The notes below the pieces were generated by a model. The model made no database searches, had not been told where the DNA came from, and saw only the letters and a list, made by a program, of their open reading frames with translations. A stretch of 9,031 nt of DNA from Planctomycetaceae bacterium (GTDB taxonomy: Bacteria > Planctomycetota > Planctomycetia > Pirellulales > UBA1268). Position numbers and translations under genes: made by a program. This document shows positions 1 through 5,621 of the stretch, in pieces. Each line of letters starts with the position of its first letter. Position 1 is the stretch's first letter. The stretch is taken from positions 1-9,031 of the forward strand of contig CANGGC010000053.1 in NCBI GenBank assembly GCA_947453125.1. The letters run 5' to 3'.

Positions 1-199
1 AGAGCGTGACGAACGTCGTGTTCCACTGCTCGGCCAACGCCTCGCCGAGCTGATCCTCGCTGAAAAACCCGAGCGACAGCCCCACCTTCCCGATCAGCTC
101 GCCGCCGCGGGCCTGCTGCTCCTCGAGCATCTGCTGGAGCTGGCCCTCGTCGATGAGGCCGAGGTCGATGAAAATCTGTCCGATGCGCGTGAGGGCCAT
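1..199 (-). CDS. GspE/PilB-type ATPase, N-terminal fragment (runs off left edge)
   Basis: Only the first 66 codons are inside the window. Reading leftward from the ATG at 199-197, the product begins MALTRIGQIFIDLGLIDEGQ and continues through LQQMLEEQQARGGELIGKVG. This matches the start of the small helical N-terminal domain (GspE/MshE N-domain) of type II secretion and type IV pilus assembly ATPases, with the typical 'hydrophobic, LGLID, QL...A...Q...GGELIG, LG(F/Y)' spacing. The ATPase core is out of view, so the function is inferred from this domain and from the two related ATPases directly upstream. No strong Shine-Dalgarno is visible; a GGTGG lies about 10 nt before the ATG. The gene begins 130 bp after pilT on the same strand and may share its transcript. 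The fragment could also belong to another protein using this domain, such as a two-domain N-terminal regulator without an ATPase. Confidence 0.75.
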   Translation of the reverse strand, partial: MALTRIGQIFIDLGLIDEGQLQQMLEEQQARGGELIGKVGLSLGFFSEDQLGEALAEQWNTTFVTL

Positions 200-329
200 G
201 GTCGTGGTTCCACCGCTGGTGGTCGGTCAGGGATGCGTGGGGCCGGAATGGAGCCTTGGGGGCGGTCGGGTCGCGGTCGATATCCGTCTCCGGCGAAAAC
301 TGGCCATGGATGGCAGTTTCCGCGCGAAA
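200..329. other. pilT / GspE-like intergenic gap
   Basis: This 130-bp gap lies between the pilT stop codon and the start of the next ATPase gene. It holds a small inverted repeat, CCACC-gct-GGTGG at 210-222, just upstream of the ATG at 199, and a GCCAT-gg-ATGGC palindrome at 303-314 just after the pilT stop. Neither is followed by a T-run, so neither is a convincing intrinsic terminator. No promoter was recognised. Read-through from pilT is plausible. Confidence 0.4.
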
Positions 330-1883
330 CTACATGTCCTTGGCGCGGCGGTTGATGTCTTCCTCGTCGTCGAACACGCCGGCCTTCGCCTTGGCAATCC
401 GGGCGGCGAGATCGTCGGGCGACTGGGCCTTCATCAACACCGCCTCTTCGGTCACCTTCCCACTTTCCCACAGATTGAAGAGATTGTCGTCGAGAAGGAT
501 CATGCCGAGCTTGGCCCCGGTCTGAATCGCCGAATTGATGCGGAACGTCTTGTTTTCGCGGATCAGATTCCCGATCGCGGGGGTGACGACGAGGATCTCG
601 TAGGCCGCCACACGGCCGCCGCCGATCTTCGGCAGGAGGGCCTGCGAGACAACGCCGATGATCGCCGTCGAGAGCTGCGTGCGGACCTGCTCCTGCTGGT
701 TGGTGGGGAAGGCGTCGATGATCCGGTTGACGGTGCCCTGAGCCCCGGTCGTGTGAAGCGTGCCGAAGACGACGTGGCCCGTTTCCGCCGCGGAAATCGC
801 CGCCTCGATCGTCTCCAGATCGCGAAGCTCGCCGACGAGGATCACGTCGGGATCCTGGCGGAGAGCCCGCCTCAGCGCCTCGGAGAAGCTCGTCACGTCG
901 GAGCCGACCTCGCGCTGGTTGACCGTCGACTTCTTCGACTGGTGATAGAACTCGATCGGGTCCTCGATCGTGATGATATGGTGGTCGTGTGTCTCGTTGA
1001 TGTAGTTGATGAGGCTGGCGAGCGTCGTCGACTTTCCCGACCCGGTCGGCCCCGTCACGAGGAACAGGCCTCGGGGCCGGCAGACCATCTTCTTGCAGAC
1101 ATCCGGCACGCCGAGCTGCTCGGGCGTGAGCATCTTGTTGGGGATCTGCCGCAGCACCATGGCGATCGTGCCACGCTGCTTGAAGACGCTGACGCGGAAC
1201 CGGGCCATGTCGCCGAAGGCGAAGCCGAAGTCGCAGCCCCCCTTCTCGGCGAGCTCCGCCTGGCAACGCTCCGGCGTGATCGCCTTCATGAGGCCGTTGG
1301 TGTCGTCGCCGGTGAGCACCTTCGTGTTTTGCGGCCGCATCCCGCCGTCCATGCGGAACACCGGCGGCAGGCCGACGGTGATGTGGATGTCGCTGACGCC
1401 GTTCTTGACGGCCGCCGTGAGGAGCTTGTCGATCTGGATGTTGCCCACCGCCACCTTCGGGAGGGCGTAGGCAGATGCCTCGCTCGGCTTGGCGGCTTCA
1501 GCCGCGTCGGCCTTGTCGTCGATCGTCTCCAGTTCGAGCATCTGCGGGGCGGCTGCGGCGGGCTCATTCTCGGCCGGCCCGGCCGGCTGGAGGACGAGGA
1601 CCTTCGTCCCCTGAACATCGACGGCGCTCCCCTGATACCGGCCGATCGCCGACAGATAGACAAACTTCTTCGGATCGGCCCCCTCCGGCACGATCGCGGC
1701 GGTGATCCCGGCTACCTGCTCGGCCGTCAACGCCGGGGATTTGAGCGTGACGAGCTTGTCCTTGATCCGCACCATCGGCTCACGGCCGCCGGAGATGCGA
1801 AGCTCGGTAGCGCCGTTGTCGGCCGCCACTTTCAGCAGCTTGTCGACGTGGGCGGCGAGGGGGGAGGGGGCTGCCGTGCTCAT
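330..1883 (-). CDS. pilT: PilT-family twitching motility / pilus retraction ATPase with extended N-terminus
   Basis: This predicted hexameric cytoplasmic ATPase powers type IV pilus retraction. The product is 517 aa, against roughly 340-370 aa for typical PilT. The PilT core starts near residue 150 with the motif SDIHI at 164-168. It contains Walker A GPTGSGKS (278-285), the Asp box ITIEDPIEF (304-312), Walker B DPDVILVGELRD (344-355) and the His box GHVVFGTLHTTG (369-380). Near the C-terminus is AIGNLIRE (436-443), a one-residue variant of the PilT signature AIRNLIRE that marks retraction rather than assembly ATPases. It lacks the tetracysteine zinc module of PilB/GspE. Residues 12-67 align without gaps to residues 150-205 with 18 identities, so the N-terminal extension looks like a duplicated N-terminal domain joined by an Ala/Glu/Pro-rich linker (about 101-148). 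I chose the ATG at 1883 because residues upstream of it are low-complexity and unlike PilT. An upstream in-frame start at 2105 exists but lies in the repeat-rich spacer. Only a weak AGGTG lies about 8 nt before the ATG. Confidence 0.93.
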   Translation of the reverse strand: MSTAAPSPLAAHVDKLLKVAADNGATELRISGGREPMVRIKDKLVTLKSPALTAEQVAGITAAIVPEGADPKKFVYLSAIGRYQGSAVDVQGTKVLVLQPAGPAENEPAAAAPQMLELETIDDKADAAEAAKPSEASAYALPKVAVGNIQIDKLLTAAVKNGVSDIHITVGLPPVFRMDGGMRPQNTKVLTGDDTNGLMKAITPERCQAELAEKGGCDFGFAFGDMARFRVSVFKQRGTIAMVLRQIPNKMLTPEQLGVPDVCKKMVCRPRGLFLVTGPTGSGKSTTLASLINYINETHDHHIITIEDPIEFYHQSKKSTVNQREVGSDVTSFSEALRRALRQDPDVILVGELRDLETIEAAISAAETGHVVFGTLHTTGAQGTVNRIIDAFPTNQQEQVRTQLSTAIIGVVSQALLPKIGGGRVAAYEILVVTPAIGNLIRENKTFRINSAIQTGAKLGMILLDDNLFNLWESGKVTEEAVLMKAQSPDDLAARIAKAKAGVFDDEEDINRRAKDM

Positions 1884-2117
1884 GGGGAGGACACCTGGTA
1901 CGGATGGGAGGACAGGGGACCAAAGCACCGCCGGGAATCCCGGAGCCCTCCCCTGCCGGACAGGTGCCGCCCACCCATCGGACGACGATTCTGCCGCATG
2001 GGAACCCCGGCGCGAAGTTCCTTGCCCGGCCGACCGCGGCGCAGGCCGCAACCGCCCGGAATCCGGTTGGATGAGAATCCCCCGCTGACGACCGTCGCTG
2101 CCCATTTGGGAGCCAGT

Positions 2118-2131
2118 CCGGCTGAGGCCGG
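2118..2131. repeat. Short hairpin CCGGC-tgag-GCCGG
   Basis: This is a perfect 5-bp inverted repeat around a 4-nt loop inside the pilB-pilT spacer. Its GCTGAGGCCGG core recurs at 2249-2259, where the left arm of the stem is not preserved. It may be part of the same repeat family as the neighbouring elements. Confidence 0.45.
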
Positions 2132-2286
2132 CGGGGCCCCTGACATCCCGCCGACCAAGCTGCTGTCATTATGCGCACGATCGGCGAAAAAGTCTCGCCG
2201 CCGACACTTTTCCTCGGAATCTCTCGGTCGGGCCCTCCGGCGGTGCCCGCTGAGGCCGGTGGTGCTTGGCTCACACGTGGCGCTTC

Positions 2287-2418
2287 GGGGTCGCCCGTGC
2301 CCCGTCGCCGGACGCTCGTTGCGGCCATCCATGGCCTCCACTCGCTCGGACCCGCCTGCGCTTCGCCCTCCGGGCTGCGCTTGTCGGCTACGCCGGCTCT
2401 CGGAGCACGGGCGACCCC
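2287..2418. repeat. 132-bp element bounded by a perfect 14-bp inverted repeat
   Basis: GGGGTCGCCCGTGC at 2287-2300 is the exact reverse complement of GCACGGGCGACCCC at 2405-2418, with 104 bp between the arms. The interior holds further palindromes: GGCCAT-cc-ATGGCC at 2323-2336, GCCC-tcc-GGGC at 2365-2375 and GCTC-tcg-GAGC at 2396-2406. It also holds the octamer CTGCGCTT twice (2356-2363, 2375-2382). A long-arm hairpin with internal side stems could form in DNA or RNA. It encodes no transposase and I see no flanking target-site duplication. A small non-autonomous palindromic element or a structured dispersed intergenic repeat are both possible. Confidence 0.55.
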
Positions 2419-2420
2419 TC

Positions 2421-2518
2421 GCTGACGGCGCTGGGGGTGGGAGAGAGGCGGTGCGCCGAAGGAGGCGGGGCGCTGGCGGCGCTGAGGGTGGGAGAGGGGT
2501 GGTGCGAAGTGGGCGGGG
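2421..2518. repeat. Imperfect tandem duplication of an approximately 50-bp GC-rich unit
   Basis: Two adjacent copies run 2421-2470 and 2472-2518. Both open with GCTG(A/G)CGGCGCTG, continue through G(G/A)GGGTGGGAGAG, and close with GGCGGGG, differing by a few substitutions and a short indel. Read on the minus strand the shared block gives the peptide PPLSHPQRRQR twice, but this sits in an otherwise gene-free spacer and looks incidental. The pair lies 2 bp from the 14-bp inverted-repeat element, so the two may be one composite repeat. Confidence 0.6.
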
Positions 2519-2526
2519 CTTTGCTT

Positions 2527-2544
2527 GGCTCGGCCCTCCGAGCC
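2527..2544 (-). terminator. Candidate hairpin terminator just after pilB
   Basis: GGCTCGG-ccct-CCGAGCC is a perfect 7-bp GC-rich stem with a 4-nt loop, starting 2 nt beyond the pilB stop codon (2547-2549) in the direction of pilB transcription. Its position fits a transcription stop or mRNA-stabilising hairpin. No T-run follows on the minus strand, so it is not a textbook intrinsic terminator. If it does terminate, pilT would need its own promoter in the spacer. Confidence 0.4.
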
Positions 2545-2546
2545 GG

Positions 2547-4256
2547 TCACTCTTCGACTTTTTTGGCCACGCGGAAGACTTCGTCGAAGCTCGTGATCCC
2601 GCGGAGAACCTTCTGGATGCCGTCGTCGAACATCACCCGCATCCCGTTGGCACAGGCGGCGCGGCGGATGTCCTGCGTGGGGGCACCCTGGAAGGCGAGT
2701 TCGCGGATCTTGCCGCTCATCACCATCAATTCGAAGATTCCCAGCCGCCCCTTGTAGCCGCTCTTCGTGCAGTTGGCACAGCCACGACCCTTCATGAAGG
2801 TGGCGCCTTTGAGCATCTCCGCCGTCACGCCGGCCGTCTCGATCTGCGTGTCGAGCGGCTGGAAGGGCTGCTTGCACTTCACGCAATTCACCCGCACGAG
2901 ACGCTGTGCCACCACCGCGATGATGCTCGAGGCGACGAGGTACGCCGGCACCCCCATGTCGATCATGCGCGTGATCGCACTGGGGGCGTCGTTGGTGTGG
3001 AGCGTGCTGAACACGAGATGCCCCGTCAGCGACGCCTGGATGCCCATCTGGGCCGTTTCCGTGTCGCGCATCTCGCCGACGAGGATCACGTTTGGCGCCT
3101 GGCGGAGCATGGCGCGGATGACGCGGGCGAAGTCGAGGCCGATCTGGTGACGCACCTCGACCTGATTGATCCCGGCGAGGTAGTACTCGACCGGATCCTC
3201 AGCCGTGATGATCTTCGTGTCGGGGCGGTTGAGCTCGTTGAGCGAGGCGTAGAGCGTCGTCGTCTTGCCGGAGCCCGTCGGGCCGGTGACGAGGATGATG
3301 CCGTTGGGGCGGCGGATGAGCGTCTTGAAGTTGCGGAAGTCGTGCTCGGAGAGGCCCAGCTGGCGGATGCCGACGCGGATGTTGTCCTTGTCGAGAATCC
3401 GCATGACGACCGATTGGCCGTGATTCGTGGGGAGGACGCTGACGCGGAGATCGTAGTCCTTGCCGTCGGCCGTGAGCTTGATGCGGCCGTCCTGCGGGCG
3501 GCGGCGCTCGGCGATGTCGAGCCTCGAGAGGATCTTGATGCGCGAGAGGATCGCGCCGAGGAGACGGCGGGGGGGATTGTCGCGCTCGACGAGTCGGCCG
3601 TCGATCCGGTAGCGGATGCGGACGCGATTCTCGAACGGCTCGATGTGGATGTCGCTGGCCCGCAGCTGCACGGCTTCTGTGATGATGAGATTGACGAGCT
3701 TCACCACCGGCGCGTCGGAGTTGTCCTCCTGCTGCTGGTTGGCCGCCTGCTCGACGGCCGTCTCGGTGAAGTCGATGGCGGTGTCGGTGAATTCCTGGAG
3801 CATCGAATCGGCCGATTCGCCGTCGCTGGCACCGTAGTGGCGGTTGATCGCCTCGATGATCTGCTCGCGGGGCGCAAGCGAGAATTGGACGTCGCGGTTG
3901 AGGATGAAGCGGAGCTTGTCTTGGGTGTCGATGTCGGTCGGATCGGAGCCGGCGATGCGGAGCGTGTTGCCATCCTTGGAGACGGGGAAGATCGAGTTTT
4001 CGCGGGCCACGCTCTCCGGGAGGAGGTCGATGACGTCCTGCTCGACGGTGATCCCCGTCAGGTCGACGAACTTCAGCCGGTGGGCCTTCGCCAGCGCCCG
4101 CATCACCTTGTCGCCCGGCGCGTAGCCGAGCCGGACGATTTCGTCGTGGAGCTTCTTGCCGGAGCTCTCGGCGATCCGCGTCACCTCGGCAAGCTGCTCG
4201 GCGCTGACAAGCCCCTCGGAGACGAGAAGGGCGGAGAACGGGTCGTTTCGGGGCAT
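2547..4256 (-). CDS. pilB: PilB/GspE-type assembly (secretion) ATPase
   Basis: This predicted cytoplasmic hexameric ATPase drives polymerisation of type IV pilin or type II pseudopilin. At 569 aa it has the normal family length and layout. The helical N-terminal domain starts at LLVSEGLVSAEQL (10-22) and continues to about 140. An Asp/Glu/Gln-rich linker (about 145-180) follows, then APVVKLVN (182-189) and ASDIHIEPFE (200-209). The ATPase core has Walker A GPTGSGKT (325-332), the Asp box ITAEDPVEYY (350-359), Walker B NVILVGEMRD (389-398) and the His box GHLVFSTLHTND (412-423). Two CxxC pairs, C458/C461 and C493/C496, form the zinc module typical of assembly ATPases and absent from PilT. The adjacent pilT favours a pilus role over secretion, but PilB and GspE cannot be separated from sequence alone. 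The ATG at 4256 puts the family's usual N-terminus first. A GTG at 4337 would add 27 residues encoded by a tandem repeat and seems less likely. No Shine-Dalgarno is visible. Confidence 0.93.
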   Translation of the reverse strand: MPRNDPFSALLVSEGLVSAEQLAEVTRIAESSGKKLHDEIVRLGYAPGDKVMRALAKAHRLKFVDLTGITVEQDVIDLLPESVARENSIFPVSKDGNTLRIAGSDPTDIDTQDKLRFILNRDVQFSLAPREQIIEAINRHYGASDGESADSMLQEFTDTAIDFTETAVEQAANQQQEDNSDAPVVKLVNLIITEAVQLRASDIHIEPFENRVRIRYRIDGRLVERDNPPRRLLGAILSRIKILSRLDIAERRRPQDGRIKLTADGKDYDLRVSVLPTNHGQSVVMRILDKDNIRVGIRQLGLSEHDFRNFKTLIRRPNGIILVTGPTGSGKTTTLYASLNELNRPDTKIITAEDPVEYYLAGINQVEVRHQIGLDFARVIRAMLRQAPNVILVGEMRDTETAQMGIQASLTGHLVFSTLHTNDAPSAITRMIDMGVPAYLVASSIIAVVAQRLVRVNCVKCKQPFQPLDTQIETAGVTAEMLKGATFMKGRGCANCTKSGYKGRLGIFELMVMSGKIRELAFQGAPTQDIRRAACANGMRVMFDDGIQKVLRGITSFDEVFRVAKKVEE

Positions 4257-4281
4257 GGCGTTGGGATTCGCGGGGATCGGT

Positions 4282-4329
4282 GGATCTGGGATTCGATCAG
4301 GGACTCGATCTGGGACTCGATCGGGGGCT
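4282..4329. repeat. Four-copy 12-bp tandem repeat upstream of pilB
   Basis: Four successive 12-mers run 4282-4293, 4294-4305, 4306-4317 and 4318-4329, with consensus CGATCNGGGACT. The two middle copies differ at one base and the outer copies are more degenerate. A partial relative, TGGGATTCG, recurs at 4262-4270. The block ends 26 bp upstream of the pilB ATG, inside the 117-bp gap after the cupin gene, so it would lie in the pilB mRNA leader or at its promoter. Read in frame with pilB from an upstream GTG it encodes a DRVP-type tetrapeptide repeat. Copy number may vary by slippage. Confidence 0.7.
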
Positions 4330-4373
4330 CTGGACACCGCCGGCGCCCCGGCCGACGGAACGCGCGGACAGGA

Positions 4374-4736
4374 TCACGATTCGAGGAAGGTGTCGGTGTG
4401 TTCGTAGCCGGGGGCGCAGGTGCACAAGAAAACAAGTTCGTCGGCGCCGGTGTTGCTGATCGTGTGGCGCATCCCCGGCGGGATGGCGATGGCGTCGCCC
4501 GGGCCGACGGGGCGGGTTTCCTCGCCGAGGGTCATCGCCGCGCTGCCTGAGAGGATGTAGTAGATCTCCTCGGTGACGGCATGGTGGTGGGGCGTCGTCG
4601 CCTGACCGGGGGCGAGGCGGGCCTCGGCGAGGCTTTGCTTGCGGATCGACGAATTGCGATGGGCGAGCAGCTCGCGGATCGTCGAACCGTCGGCCGTCGT
4701 GAACGGCGCCGCCTCGCGCTGATTGATGACGTCCAT
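4374..4736 (-). CDS. Small single-domain cupin protein
   Basis: This is a 120-aa protein of the cupin fold. Cupin motif 1 is PHHHAVTEEIYYILSG (49-64), with H50, H52 and E56 or E57 as likely metal ligands. Motif 2 is GDAIAIPPGMRHTISN (80-95), with H91 as the fourth ligand. The PPGxxHxxxN pattern is typical of small mannose-6-phosphate-isomerase-like or 'cupin 2' proteins. Such proteins may be dioxygenases, isomerases or sugar/metabolite sensors, and the substrate cannot be told here. There is no signal peptide, so it is probably cytoplasmic. I prefer the ATG at 4736 because GGGAG sits 8 nt upstream; an ATG at 4742 would add two residues but leaves only 2 nt to that site. It lies 76 bp downstream of rsmD and 117 bp upstream of pilB on the same strand, with no obvious functional link to either. 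Confidence 0.85.
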   Translation of the reverse strand: MDVINQREAAPFTTADGSTIRELLAHRNSSIRKQSLAEARLAPGQATTPHHHAVTEEIYYILSGSAAMTLGEETRPVGPGDAIAIPPGMRHTISNTGADELVFLCTCAPGYEHTDTFLES

Positions 4737-4812
4737 CGACATGGCTCCCGTGCTCGTTTCCCCGCTGCGACACGATACCAGACGGCCCGCGGCCCGCGAA
4801 CGGGCTCGCCCC

Positions 4813-5514
4813 CTACTCATCGGCTGCCGCGGACCTGTGGCTGCCGATTTCCCGGAAGAGGAGGAGGGCCGGCGGGATCGGCCGCGGCGTCCAGGCCTCC
4901 GGCTCGGGGAGGAGGGCCGGGTCGAACGACATCTCCGCCTCGACAACGATCTGGCTGCCAGGGGGGGCGGCGGCAATCACCACCGACACCAGGGCGAGGA
5001 GCTCGTCGGCGTGGGTCGTGAACATCTCCCACGGCGGGGAGACGAATGCGATCCAGGGGGAAGTCCGCGGGATCGGAGGGAGGCGACGGGCCCAGAGGAG
5101 GACGTCCCCCGGGCGGATCGTCACCCGGTCCTCGACGTCGAGCGCCTTGGCCGAGCGGCGGAGGACGTCGGCGGTGGGGAAATGCCGCTCGCCGAACCAG
5201 GCAGCCGCCGCTCCACGGCTGACCGCCTCGAAGCCGAGGGCCCCGGTGCCGGCGAAGAGATCGAGGACGATCGCCCCTTCGACGGTGTAGCCGAGGAGAT
5301 TGAAGAGGGCCTCCCGGACCCGTTCCTTCATCGGCCGAGTGCGCGGATCGGGGGCAAACTCCAGCCTTCGGCCGCCGAGGGTGCCGCCGATGATCCGCGG
5401 CGGGCTGGTTGCTGCTGCCTCGTCGCCAGCCGCTTCGGGGGAGGGGCCGCCGCCGCTGCGGGGGCCATGAGCGGCTTGAGGGGCATCGTGACGGCGGCGA
5501 CCGGGAGGGGGCAT
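4813..5514 (-). CDS. rsmD: RsmD-family 16S rRNA (guanine(966)-N2)-methyltransferase
   Basis: This predicted SAM-dependent methyltransferase modifies G966 (E. coli numbering) of 16S rRNA during small-subunit assembly. It is 233 aa. The family opening RIIGGTLGGRRL is at 40-51, followed by RPMKERVREALFNLL (60-74, RsmD usually RPT.DRVREALFN.L). The SAM-binding motif I is LDLFAGTGALGFEA (84-97). Motif IV is SPPW (159-162), where RsmD usually has DPPY or DPPF; serine is allowed in the wider amino-methyltransferase consensus [DNS]PP[YFW]. The first 39 residues are a Pro/Arg/Gly/Ala-rich extension with no known domain. They must be part of the gene if ATG, GTG or TTG is used, because no other such codon occurs between 5514 and the core. 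No Shine-Dalgarno is evident. The gene is divergent from the isomerase gene and is the first gene of the leftward block. Confidence 0.88.
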   Translation of the reverse strand: MPPPGRRRHDAPQAAHGPRSGGGPSPEAAGDEAAATSPPRIIGGTLGGRRLEFAPDPRTRPMKERVREALFNLLGYTVEGAIVLDLFAGTGALGFEAVSRGAAAAWFGERHFPTADVLRRSAKALDVEDRVTIRPGDVLLWARRLPPIPRTSPWIAFVSPPWEMFTTHADELLALVSVVIAAAPPGSQIVVEAEMSFDPALLPEPEAWTPRPIPPALLLFREIGSHRSAAADE

Positions 5515-5574
5515 GAGGAAACCAGGGTTTTCCGGAGCGGGGGAGCAATTGGTATGGTACCAGGAGATGGTGTC

Positions 5575-5591
5575 CGGTCCCGCGGGGACCG
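5575..5591. repeat. Hairpin in the leader of the isomerase gene
   Basis: CGGTCCC-gcg-GGGACCG is a perfect 7-bp stem with a 3-nt loop in the divergent region between rsmD and the isomerase gene. It ends directly before the upstream-most in-frame ATG (5592) and 30 bp before the preferred ATG (5622). Translation from 5592 would have to begin against the base of the stem, which is one reason to prefer 5622. An 8-bp palindrome, TGGTACCA, lies nearby at 5555-5562 and could be an operator, but no regulator was recognised. Confidence 0.45.
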
Positions 5592-5610
5592 ATGGCGCGG
5601 ATGCCCCTGC

Positions 5611-5614
5611 GGAG
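5611..5614 (+). promoter_or_regulatory. Ribosome binding site deciding the isomerase start
   Basis: GGAG lies 7 nt upstream of the ATG at 5622, which is ideal spacing. The competing ATGs at 5592 and 5661 have no comparable site, so this supports the 5622 start. Confidence 0.5.
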
Positions 5615-5621
5615 TCTCCCG

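Larger units (their letters stand above)
1884..2546. other. 663-bp repeat-rich noncoding spacer between pilB and pilT
   Basis: No convincing gene is visible on either strand. Open frames cross it, but their translations are Arg/Pro/Ala/Ser-rich and match no family I know. The right two-thirds (about 2118-2546) is dominated by inverted and direct repeats, listed separately: a 14-bp inverted repeat 104 bp apart, a roughly 50-bp direct duplication, an 11-bp repeat GCTGAGGCCGG at 2121-2131 and 2249-2259, several short hairpins, and a hairpin touching the pilB stop codon. The left part (1884-2117) shows no clear structure and should hold the pilT leader and any promoter, but no sigma-70-like boxes stand out. 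The GC richness and palindromes suggest a dispersed intergenic repeat, which cannot be shown from one window. Confidence 0.6.

Noticed and set aside
1880..2341. A possible 153-codon minus-strand gene in the pilB-pilT spacer
   Set aside because: The translation is Arg/Gly/Ser/Pro-rich, derives largely from the palindromic repeat DNA, and overlaps the pilT start. Other frames through the same repeats are equally open, which argues against coding.
2118..2546. Repeats considered as a CRISPR array
   Set aside because: The units are not regularly spaced, there are no unique spacers of constant length, and no cas genes are nearby.
153..4550. A 1465-codon open frame on the plus strand covering the left half of the window
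   Set aside because: It runs antisense to pilT, pilB and most of the cupin gene, all of which have unmistakable family motifs. Its translation is Arg/Asp/Glu/Val/Leu-rich with no recognisable domain. Long stop-free antisense frames are expected in GC-rich coding DNA.
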